This document shows positions 17,805-24,914 of a DNA stretch of 64,000 nt, in pieces; within the stretch, counting starts at the first letter, position 1; each line of letters begins with the position of its first letter. Source of the DNA: Streptomyces drozdowiczii. Its GTDB lineage: Bacteria > Actinomycetota > Actinomycetes > Streptomycetales > Streptomycetaceae. The DNA lies in assembly GCF_026167665.1 (NCBI RefSeq), contig NZ_CP098740.1, forward strand, positions 5,456,001 through 5,520,000, in the 5' to 3' direction. The translations under genes were made by a program, and so were the position numbers. A model generated the notes under the pieces. It saw nothing but the letters and a program-made list of their open reading frames with translations, ran no database searches and was not told the DNA's origin.

Positions 17805-17985
17805 GCGACAGGAGTCTCCTGGCTTCCGGATCGGCGGATTCCCCCGGTCTTCCAGCCCGCTCGCGCGGGCCGTGACGTGCGGTGGGGGACCGCTCCCCGG
17901 TGACAGTGGCGGGACCGCGCCGGATTCGCACCGGCTTCCTCTGCTGTCGCCGTAATGGCTCCGGCAGTCCACCACGCCCCGCGAA
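17805..17985 (-). ncRNA. Cobalamin riboswitch
   Basis: On the minus strand the leader contains the B12-box series: GAAGCCGGTGCGAATCCGG, then CGGTCCCGCCACTGT (with the invariant GCCACTG), GGAAGACCGGGGG, and the 3' closing GAAGCCAGGAGACTC. Spacing and order match the Rfam cobalamin aptamer. It lies about 115 bases upstream of cobD and should repress the cobD-Q-chelatase-O-B operon when adenosylcobalamin binds, probably by hiding a ribosome site, since no T-run terminator is visible. The outer P1 limits are approximate. Confidence 0.92.
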
Positions 17986-18087
17986 CGCCCGTCAACTCGC
18001 CGTTGACCTGCGACGGCACGGTGTGGGCGGACGCACATCGGGCCGGGCGCACACGGGGTGCGTCCGGCCCGATGGGGCGGTGATGCG

Positions 18088-18321
18088 TCAGGCGACGATG
18101 AGATAGATGCCGTACGCGACCGCCGCCGCGCACAGCCCGAAGCAGACGTACGCCCCGGCCCGCGCCAGCAGGACCGATCCGCCCGCCGGACCGCCCCCGG
18201 CGGCCGTTTCCGGCTGCTTGGAGAGGCCGACGATGCCGAGCGTGAAGAGGCCCACCAGGGCGACGGTGGTGACGAGGGAGACGCCGAAGACGGTGCCCAG
18301 AGCTGCCCAGTCGATGTTCAT
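18088..18321 (-). CDS. Small two-helix membrane protein downstream of the phosphate transporter
   Basis: 77 residues with two hydrophobic helices: WAALGTVFGVSLVTTVALVG near 5-24 and ARAGAYVCFGLCAAAVAYG near 53-71, joined by a Gly/Pro linker. No catalytic motif. It starts 32 bases after the PiT stop on the same strand, so it is probably co-transcribed and may be an accessory protein of the transporter. A similar small gene follows the PiT gene in S. coelicolor, from memory. It is the last gene before the divergent gap with the cob operon leader. Confidence 0.75.
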   Translation of the reverse strand: MNIDWAALGTVFGVSLVTTVALVGLFTLGIVGLSKQPETAAGGGPAGGSVLLARAGAYVCFGLCAAAVAYGIYLIVA

Positions 18322-18353
18322 ACGGGGTGTCCTTAGCGGAGTACCGGGGTCTG

Positions 18354-19619
18354 TCAGACCGTGGCGGGTCGGGCCGGATCGGCGGCGACGGATGCGGCGG
18401 GCGCCGGAATGGTGGCGGCGAGGTCGTGCGCCACGGTGGGCGGCGGGCTCACGGCCGCGATGGCCTGGGTGACGACGCCCGCGGGCTCGGCCGGGGCCGT
18501 GTCCTCGGTGCCGGGCGCGACATCGCCGTGGCCGACGGGCTTGCGGCGCGACAGCACCCAGATCGCCCCCGAGCCGGCGACCAGGAGGGCCGCGACGACC
18601 ACGACGCCCCAGGTGCCCTGCTTCGTCAGGAACTCGGCGCCCGCCCCGACCAGACCGGCGGCCGGCAGGGTCAGGCCCCAGGCGACGAACATCCGGGTGG
18701 CGGTGGACCAGCGGACCACGCCCCCGGACCGGCCGAGGCCCGCGCCCATCACGGCCCCGGAGCAGGACTGCGTGGTGGAGAGGGAGAAGCCGAGGTGCGA
18801 GGAGGCCAGGATGACGGTGGCCGCGCTGGTCTGGGCGGCGAAGCCCTGCGGGGGCTTCAGCTCGGTCAGGCCGCTGCCCATGGTGCGGATGATCCGCCAG
18901 CCGCCGAGGTACGTGCCGAGCGCGATGGCCAGGCCGGCGCTGACGATGACCCAGACCGGCGGGTTGGAGCCGGGGGAGAGGACGCCGCCGGTGACCAGGG
19001 CCAGGGTGATGATGCCCATCGTCTTCTGCGCGTCGTTGGTGCCGTGCGCGAGCGAGACGAGCCCGGCCGAGGCGATCTGCCCCGCCCGGTAGCCCTTGGC
19101 GGTGGCCTTCTCCTGGGCGTCGTTACGGATCTTCCCGCCGATCCGGTACGTGAGCCTGGTGGCCAGGAGCGCGGCCACACCGGCCACGATCGGGGCGGCG
19201 ACGGCGGGCAGCAGCACCTTGGTGACGACGGTGCCGCCGTTGACCGACGACCAGCCGGCGGACATCACCGCGGCGCCGATGAGGCCGCCGAACAGTGCGT
19301 GGGAGGAGCTGGACGGAAGCCCGACCAGCCAGGTCAGAAGATTCCACAGGATGGCGCCGACGAGCGCCGCGAAGATGACCTCGGTTCTGAGGCCGTCCTC
19401 GTTGACGATCCCGCCGGAGATCGTCTTGGCGACCTCCACGGACAGGAACGCGCCGACCAGATTGAGAACGGCGGACATCGCGACCGCCGTCTTGGGTTTG
19501 AGTGCGCCGGTCGAGATGGTCGTGGCCATCGCGTTGGCGGTGTCGTGGAAACCGTTCGTGAAATCGAACACTAGAGCTGTCACGATCACTATCGCGAGCA
19601 GCAGCGTGATGTGTTCCAT
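18354..19619 (-). CDS. Inorganic phosphate transporter, PiT family (PitH-like)
   Basis: 421 residues, about ten membrane segments. Both PiT signature repeats are present: FDFTNGFHDTANAMATTIS near 19-37 and SLAHGTNDAQKTMG near 208-221, which form the phosphate/metal-binding core. GLPSSSSHALFGG near 99-111 and SSHLGFSLSTTQS are the paired serine-rich motifs. The C-terminal 50 residues are Pro/Ala-rich and cytoplasmic. It is a low-affinity proton (metal-phosphate) symporter. A PHO-box-like repeat lies upstream at 19667-19688, suggesting PhoP control. Confidence 0.93.
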   Translation of the reverse strand: MEHITLLLAIVIVTALVFDFTNGFHDTANAMATTISTGALKPKTAVAMSAVLNLVGAFLSVEVAKTISGGIVNEDGLRTEVIFAALVGAILWNLLTWLVGLPSSSSHALFGGLIGAAVMSAGWSSVNGGTVVTKVLLPAVAAPIVAGVAALLATRLTYRIGGKIRNDAQEKATAKGYRAGQIASAGLVSLAHGTNDAQKTMGIITLALVTGGVLSPGSNPPVWVIVSAGLAIALGTYLGGWRIIRTMGSGLTELKPPQGFAAQTSAATVILASSHLGFSLSTTQSCSGAVMGAGLGRSGGVVRWSTATRMFVAWGLTLPAAGLVGAGAEFLTKQGTWGVVVVAALLVAGSGAIWVLSRRKPVGHGDVAPGTEDTAPAEPAGVVTQAIAAVSPPPTVAHDLAATIPAPAASVAADPARPATV

Positions 19620-19666
19620 TTACCCAGGCAATCGTTCGACGTCATTGGCAGGTGGAACGTAGGCAA

Positions 19667-19688
19667 CTTGAGTGAACGGAAGATGAAC
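19667..19688 (-). promoter_or_regulatory. PHO-box-like direct repeat upstream of the PiT gene
   Basis: On the minus strand two adjacent 11-base units read GTTCATCTTCC and GTTCACTCAAG; the Streptomyces PhoP unit is close to GTTCACC plus four bases. A weaker third unit, TTGCCTACGTT, follows. The operator lies 48-69 bases upstream of the ATG at 19619. This predicts direct PhoR-PhoP control in response to phosphate. Confidence 0.65.
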
Positions 19689-19751
19689 TGAGCAGGGCGC
19701 TGCGGTGACCCCCTGGGCGGCGGCCGGGCGGGGCCCGGAAAGGATCTTGGG

Positions 19752-20411
19752 ATGAGTGACGGACGGCACGACGCGATCGCCCGTGGATGGGAGGCGGTCG
19801 TCGCCACGGCACGCCGCACCGCGGCCGAGGGACTGGTCGTCGGAACCTCCGGAAACGTCTCGCTGCGGGTCGGCGACACGGTGCTGGTCACACCCAGCGG
19901 AGTGCCGTACGACCGGCTGCGCCCCGAGGACCTGACCGGCGTCGATGCGGAAGGCAACCAGACCTTCGGAACACTGGCCCCCACCAGCGAACTTCCCCTC
20001 CACCTCGCCGTCTACCGGAACACCGACGCGAGGGCTGTCGTGCACACCCACGCGGTCCACGCCACCGCCGTCTCCACCCTCGTCGCCGAGGTCCCCCCGG
20101 TCCACTACGCCGCCGCGATGCTCGGCGGCACGGTCCGCGTCGCCCCCTACGCCCGGTACGGCACGCCCGAACTCGCCGCGAACATGCTCGCCGCCCTCCG
20201 CGACCGCACCGGCTGCCTGCTCGCCAACCACGGCACCGTCACCTACGGCACCACCCTCGACCAGGCATACGACCGCACCGCCCAGCTCGAATGGCTCTGC
20301 CACGTCTGGCTCACCGCGAGCGCCGTGCCCGGCCGCACCCCGGCCCTGCTCTCGGAGACCCAGCTCGGCGAGGTCCGGGAGGCGCTGAAGGGCTACGGGC
20401 AGCACGGCTGA
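19752..20411 (+). CDS. Class II aldolase/adducin family protein (fuculose-phosphate aldolase-like)
   Basis: 219 residues; zinc-dependent class II aldolase fold. The phosphate-binding loop is GTSGNVSLRVGD near 32-43, and the metal ligands appear in VVHTHAVHATAVS near 95-107 (HxH) and NHGTVTYG near 157-164. TSELPLHLAVYRN carries the catalytic Glu. ATG at 19752 has a purine-rich AAAGGA about 9 bases before it. Substrate is unknown; L-fuculose-1-phosphate or a similar sugar phosphate is the usual guess. It is followed after 60 bases by the alpha/beta hydrolase on the same strand. Confidence 0.85.
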   Translation: MSDGRHDAIARGWEAVVATARRTAAEGLVVGTSGNVSLRVGDTVLVTPSGVPYDRLRPEDLTGVDAEGNQTFGTLAPTSELPLHLAVYRNTDARAVVHTHAVHATAVSTLVAEVPPVHYAAAMLGGTVRVAPYARYGTPELAANMLAALRDRTGCLLANHGTVTYGTTLDQAYDRTAQLEWLCHVWLTASAVPGRTPALLSETQLGEVREALKGYGQHG

Positions 20412-20471
20412 GGCGGCACCGTACGGCCCCGCCCACTGGCATCGCGGCGCCCGGACCGCGAGACTGTTCGT

Positions 20472-21598
20472 GTGCGCCCGGTTACCGCGACGGCAGCGGC
20501 CGTCACCACACTCATCGGCGCCGGCGCGGCAGCGGTCGCGGCCGGCCGGTTCGCCGGCGACGTCGCCCTCAAGACGCCGCCCGGACGACCGCTCCCCGCC
20601 GACCGCGAACTCACCGTCCACGCGACGGCCGCCGGGCAGGTCACCCTGACCCGGTCCCTCACCTCGCTGCGCCCCGGCACGTACGGGCTGACCGGCAAGG
20701 ACGTCCACGCCGTCGTCGGCCCCGTCCTCGACCGGGCCCACCAGGCCGCCGACACCGTCGTGCGCCGACTGGAACGCGTGGACCACGGCATCCTCGCCCC
20801 CGGCGACAAGGTCCGCCTCACGCCCCAGGTGTACAGCGGCGACCCCGGCAGCGCGCTGGGCCTGGCCTTCCGCGAGGTGCGGATCCCCGGCGAACTCGGC
20901 GAACTGCCCGCCTGGTACGTCCCGGCGCCCCGGCCCACCTGGGTCATCACCGTCCACGGCATCGGCGCCACCCGCGAGCACCCGCTGAACCTCCTCGGCT
21001 TCCTGCACGGCCAGCAGCTGCCCGTGCTCGACCTCGCCTACCGGGGCGACCCGGGCGCCCCCCGCTCCCCGGACGGGCTCGGCCACCTCGGCGAGTCCGA
21101 GTGGCGCGACCTGGACGCCGCGATCCGCTTCGCCGTCCGGGGCGGCGCCGAGCAGGTCATCCTGTACGGCTGGTCCACCGGCGCGTCCATGGCGCTGCAC
21201 GCCTGCGTCGGCTCCGCGCTCCGCGACCGGATCTCCGGCCTCGTCCTCGACTCGCCCGTGCTGGACTGGTCCGACACGCTGCGCGGCCTGGCCGCCGCAC
21301 GCGGGGTCCCCGCCGCGCTGCTGCCGCTGGCCGTGCGCGCCGCCCAGGGGCAGACCGGACTGCACGGCACCTCTCTCCTGGACACCTCGGTCCCGGTGAC
21401 CCTGCACGTCCCCACGCTCGTGGTGCACGGCCCCGACGACACCCTGGCCCCTGGATCCACTCCCGCCGGCTCGCCGCCGCCCGCCCCGACCTGGTCGCCC
21501 TGCACACCGTGGACCGCGCTCCGCATGCGGCGATGTGGAACGCCGACCCGGCCCGCTACGAGGAGACCCTGCGCCGCTTCCTCACGCCCCTGATGTGA
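20472..21598 (+). pseudogene. Alpha/beta hydrolase with a one-base frameshift near the C-terminus
   Basis: GTG start; about 375 residues if the frame is repaired. An N-terminal hydrophobic segment (VTTLIGAGAAAVAAGRFAG) may be a signal anchor. The hydrolase core has ITVHGIGATREH near 160-171, the nucleophile Ser in YGWSTGASMAL near 230-240, and the acid Asp in VVHGPDDTLAP. Just after that the frame breaks: the C-run at 21448-21451 has four C where five would continue into WIHSRRLAAARPD and LHTVDRAPHAAMW, which carries the expected catalytic His, ending RRFLTPLM at 21598. Without repair the protein runs into Pro/Arg-rich nonsense. Confidence 0.8.
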
Positions 21599-21707
21599 GG
21601 TGATGCGCCGGTTCGGCCGATTGGTCCCCGGCGCCGCGCGGGCCCGCCAACGCCGTTGACCCGGGTTCCGTTTGGGCTTTCGGGCCGTCAGGGGCAAGAC
21701 TGCTCCC

Positions 21708-23087
21708 GTGACGTCCCGTACCCCGCGCGACTCCAGGCTGCGTCTTGTCCGCCCGCGACCCCTCGCCACCGCCCGAAGGGCCGTGACCACCCGGCGCACC
21801 AGGCCCGCGCCGCGCCCGCCCGAGGGCACCCCACCCCGGGCGGAGCTGGCCCGCCAGGCCCGGACGGTCCTCGCCGACGCCGTACGCATCGCCCGCTGGG
21901 CGGCCGACGGGGCGGCCCCCGGCACCACACCGCCGGCCGCCCTCGAACACGCCGCCGCCGCGCTGGACATCTCCCCGGAGCAGGTGCGCTCCGGCTGGGA
22001 CCGGGCCCGGCTCGCCGGGCTGGTCGAACTCCACGGCGACACCGCGCGGCCCGGCTGGCGGCTGCGCGCCTGGGACCGGGACGACTCCGCGGTGCTGCGC
22101 GGCTGGGTCGCCCTCTTCGACGCCTGGTCGCTCGTGCACCCCGCGCCCCGGGGCATCGAGTCCACCGCCGTCGCGGAAGCGGTCGAGGCGGTGCCCCAGG
22201 TCCTCTCGCTGCTCCAGCTCTCGGCCGGCCCGGTCACCGTGCCGGCACTCCTCGACCTCCTCGGCCAGCGCGTCGCCGAGCTCCACGAGGAGCGCTGCGA
22301 GGTGCCGTACGGCCCCGAGCCGCTGCCCGCCCCCGCCGAACCGGCGCCCACCGCGCACCCCCCGGCGCTCGTCGCCCGGCTGCTCGACTGGGCCCTGGAG
22401 GGCCTGGCCGACGTCGGGGCGCTCACCCTCGGCACGGGCCAGGCCACGCTGACGCCGCTCGGCAACTGGGCGGTCTGGGTCAAGCTGGAACAGATCTGCG
22501 TCGCCGCGCAGAGCCCTGCCGGCAACATCGAGCAGGCCGCCGCCGACATGCTCCTCGGCTGCGCCCGCCTCACCCCCGGACCCGCCCGCGCCGAGTACCG
22601 GGCCTGGCTGGCCGCCCGCCCCGTCGGGAGCGCCGTCGCCGAACTGCTCGACGTCGCCCGGGGCGAGGACGCGTTGCTGCGCGGGCTCGCCTTCGAGGCC
22701 CTGCGCGTGGTCGGCGCCCCCGCGGAGCCCGAGGTCCGGGCCGTCCTGACGGACCCGTCACTGCGCCCGTACGCGCTGCTGTGGCTCGCCGAGTACGACG
22801 GCAGGGACCCCGAGGACGCTCAGGAGGTCCTCAGCCGCGAGGAGGCGACATGGCTCTGGGTCGACACGGCGGCGGCCGTCGCCGACCACGGTGAGACGGG
22901 CCTCCTGGTCCGCCACCTCGACTCGGCGGTCCAGGGCACGGTCCCGGCCCTCCTGGACGAGGTCCGCGCCGTCGGCCACCCCCGCACGGTCCAGGTCCTG
23001 GTGGCCCTGGCCGCGGCCCACCCGGACCCGGCCCTGGCCAAGGCGGTCCGCAAGGCGGCCTTCCAGGTCCACACGGGCGGCTCGTAA
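21708..23087 (+). CDS. Hypothetical protein with winged-helix-like and HEAT-like regions
   Basis: About 459 residues from GTG at 21708; the alternative TTG at 21672 adds 12 residues. I do not recognise a named family. After an Arg/Pro-rich basic stretch (1-45), a helical region near 50-130 (ALEHAAAALDISPEQVRSGWDRAR) resembles a winged-helix or wHTH unit, followed by GLVELHG. The middle holds LTPLGNWAVWVKLE. The last 150 residues are alternating short helices (EDALLRGLAFEALRVVGAP, VPALLDEVRAVGHPRTVQVL) like HEAT repeats. No membrane segment or catalytic motif is seen. An adaptor or nucleic-acid-binding role is guesswork. Confidence 0.6.
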   Translation: MTSRTPRDSRLRLVRPRPLATARRAVTTRRTRPAPRPPEGTPPRAELARQARTVLADAVRIARWAADGAAPGTTPPAALEHAAAALDISPEQVRSGWDRARLAGLVELHGDTARPGWRLRAWDRDDSAVLRGWVALFDAWSLVHPAPRGIESTAVAEAVEAVPQVLSLLQLSAGPVTVPALLDLLGQRVAELHEERCEVPYGPEPLPAPAEPAPTAHPPALVARLLDWALEGLADVGALTLGTGQATLTPLGNWAVWVKLEQICVAAQSPAGNIEQAAADMLLGCARLTPGPARAEYRAWLAARPVGSAVAELLDVARGEDALLRGLAFEALRVVGAPAEPEVRAVLTDPSLRPYALLWLAEYDGRDPEDAQEVLSREEATWLWVDTAAAVADHGETGLLVRHLDSAVQGTVPALLDEVRAVGHPRTVQVLVALAAAHPDPALAKAVRKAAFQVHTGGS

Positions 23088-23088
23088 C

Positions 23089-23297
23089 GCGGGGGCGCTG
23101 CCCCCGCACCCCCGCTCCTCAATCGCCGGAGGGGCTTGATTCTGCCGCTGCCGTCGCACACCCGCGACGAAAACCCAGCCCCGCCAGCGCATGAGGCGGC
23201 GCGAAACCCAGCCCCGCCGGCGTTTGAGGCGCGGGGTCCGGGGCGGAGCCCCGGTTCGGGAAGGGGCGGGTAGGGGACAAGGCCCGCCGCAGGCGCC
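23089..23297. repeat. Cluster of intergenic repeat copies in both orientations
   Basis: Three related units fill the gap after 23087. Copy A (23089-23140) is inverted and contains CTCCTCAATCGCCGGAGGGG. Copy B (23174-23196) is truncated (CAGCCCCGCCAGCGCATGAG). Copy C (23209-23297) has GCCGGCGTTTGAGG, the palindrome GGGGCGGAGCCCC near 23240-23252, and GGGAAGGGGCGGGTAGGGG. Copy C matches the element inside cobB at 11711-11806. A and C point toward each other and could form a large hairpin that terminates both convergent genes. Confidence 0.75.
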
Positions 23298-23302
23298 CCG
23301 CC

Positions 23303-23710
23303 TCAGCCTGCCGCCCCCGGCGCATACGTGCCGAAGCTCCACACGTTCCCCTCCCCGTCCCGCGCCATGTAGTCCCGAGACCCGTACGACTGATCCGTCG
23401 GCGGCATCAAGATCTCCACCCCGAACTCAACCGCCCGCGCATGATGCGCATCCACGTCCCCCACCACCACGTACACCCCCGCAGGCCCCGCCCCGGCCAT
23501 CGCCCGGGCGAACACCCCCTCCCGCCCCCGCGACCCCAGCATCACCCTGCCGTTCCCGCACGACAGCTCCGCATGCACCACCGAGCCGTCGTCCCCCTCG
23601 TACACCGCCTCCGCGACGAACCCCAGCCCCTCCGTCAGCAACCGGATCGCGCCCTTCGCGTCGTCGTAGAGGAGCGTCGGGTACACCGTCGCCACACCCG
23701 TCTCCGCCAT
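23303..23710 (-). CDS. VOC family protein (glyoxalase/bleomycin-resistance fold)
   Basis: 135 residues; single VOC domain with the two beta-alpha-beta-beta-beta units. It starts MAETGVATVYPTLLYDDAKGA, has LTEGLGFVAEAVYEGDDG near 26-43 and HAELSCGNGRVMLGSRG near 47-63. It closes with SRDYMARDGEGNVWSFGTY, the usual end containing an acidic metal-site residue. The family includes glyoxalases, dioxygenases and antibiotic-binding proteins; the ligand here is unknown. It is transcribed toward the repeat cluster. Confidence 0.82.
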   Translation of the reverse strand: MAETGVATVYPTLLYDDAKGAIRLLTEGLGFVAEAVYEGDDGSVVHAELSCGNGRVMLGSRGREGVFARAMAGAGPAGVYVVVGDVDAHHARAVEFGVEILMPPTDQSYGSRDYMARDGEGNVWSFGTYAPGAAG

Positions 23711-23782
23711 CGCGCTCAGCCCCTTCGTACGTACGACTTGTGTGATCCAGGTCTCATTTTCGCACCGGCCACCGACAACAGC

Positions 23783-24669
23783 TCAGCGGAACGTGTCGCA
23801 ATCCCCCATGTCCCCGCTCCGGAACCCCGTGGTGAACCACTCCTGCCGCTGCGCCGCGGACCCGTGCGTCCAGGACTCCGGCGTGACCCGCCCCTGGAAC
23901 CGCTCCTGGATCCGGTCGTCCCCGACCGACGCCGCCGCGTCCAGGCCGTCCCGGATGTCCGCCCGGGTGACCTCGGTGATCAGCGGCCGCCCGGTCGACT
24001 CGTCCGGCGTGGTCGTCGCGTGGTGCGCCCAGACCCCGCGTAGCAGTCCGCCTGGAGCTCCACCCGGACCGCGTTGCTGTTCTCGCCGGTCCGCCCGTCC
24101 TGGGTCCGGCCCAGCGTCCCCAGCTGGTTCTGGACGTGGTGGCCGTACTCGTGGGCGACGACGTACGCCTGCGCGAACGGCCCGCCGCTCGACCCGAACT
24201 TCGTCCGCAGCTCGTCGAAGAACCCCAGGTCGAGGTAGACCTGCCGGTCACCGGGGCAGTAGAACGGCCCCACGGCCGAGGTCGCGGAGCCGCACGCCGT
24301 GCCGACCCGGTCGGTGAACAGGACGGTCCGCGCCGTCGCGTACCGCGCGTCGCGCCGGGTGAACTCCTGGTCCCAGTAGTCCTGCACGCTGTTGACCACC
24401 GCGACGATCCGGCAGTCGTCCTTCGTGTTGGCGTCCCGCCCGGTCCGGCACTCCCGCGCCACCTGCCCCGCCGAGGAGGCGGTCGCCGTCGGCGAGTCGC
24501 CCGACGAGAGCCCGAGCTGATCCGGGCCCACCCCGAAGAAGAGGCCCAGGATCAGCGCGATCACCCCGGCGATGCCCCCGCCCACCGTGGCCCGGCCGCC
24601 CGGGAGGCGGCTGCCGCGTGCGTCCCTGACCTCCGACGTGTCCAGACCGGCGTCGTCGTCGAACTGCAT
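23783..24669 (-). pseudogene. Neutral zinc metallopeptidase (YpfJ-like) with a one-base frameshift
   Basis: About 296 residues when repaired. ATG at 24669 opens MQFDDDAGLDTSEV; a membrane helix GGGIAGVIALILGLFFGV is near 29-46. The catalytic motif is [15 protein letters not shown] near 166-180 (HExxH), and the third ligand region is ELQADCYAG. There the frame breaks: the run at 24034-24037 is four bases where five would continue as [15 protein letters not shown], then [34 protein letters not shown] and CDTFR with stop at 23783-23785. All family motifs exist across the break, so this is probably an intact gene with a sequence error. Confidence 0.85.
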
Positions 24670-24805
24670 CGCACACCCTCCGCCACGGATCACGGTCCCT
24701 CCGCCGAGTATCCGGTCATACGCCCCGTCATGCCCTGTTCACGTCCTGCGCCCGTGCGGGCGCCCCGGTACGGGAGCACGCGGAAAAGTCGTTGGACACC
24801 GCCAG

Positions 24806-24811
24806 TAGACT
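24806..24811 (+). promoter_or_regulatory. -10 element upstream of the ABC-F leader ORF
   Basis: TAGACT at 24806-24811 lies 7 bases before ATG at 24819. A transcript starting at the usual distance would begin at or next to that ATG, so the small ORF would be leaderless. No good -35 is seen at the normal spacing. Confidence 0.45.
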
Positions 24812-24818
24812 GGTTTCC

Positions 24819-24851
24819 ATGGCAGTTCTCCTTGTGCGTGTGCGTGAGTAG
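24819..24851 (+). CDS. Possible 10-residue leader peptide upstream of ABC-F gene
   Basis: ATG-GCA-GTT starts a 10-codon frame, MAVLLVRVRE, ending TAG at 24849-24851, 63 bases before the ABC-F GTG. It follows a -10-like TAGACT by 7 bases. Regulatory leader peptides precede several antibiotic-resistance ABC-F genes, where ribosome stalling switches the gene on. The same role here is inference. It is too short for family comparison by eye. Confidence 0.4.
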   Translation: MAVLLVRVRE

Positions 24852-24914
24852 CGGCGTCGATCCGTCACCACCCGTCGTTCCTCCGCCCTCCCTTCCGCCC
24901 TGGAGTACCTCCCC

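Noticed and set aside
17771..18133. Open frame of about 120 codons on the minus strand
   Set aside because: It runs through the cobalamin aptamer, whose conserved boxes explain the sequence. The protein is Arg/His/Pro-rich with no family features.
19787..21598. Long plus-strand frame of about 600 codons over the aldolase and hydrolase
   Set aside because: It is Arg/Pro-rich nonsense in the shifted frame. Only its last 50 codons are real, as the displaced end of the hydrolase.
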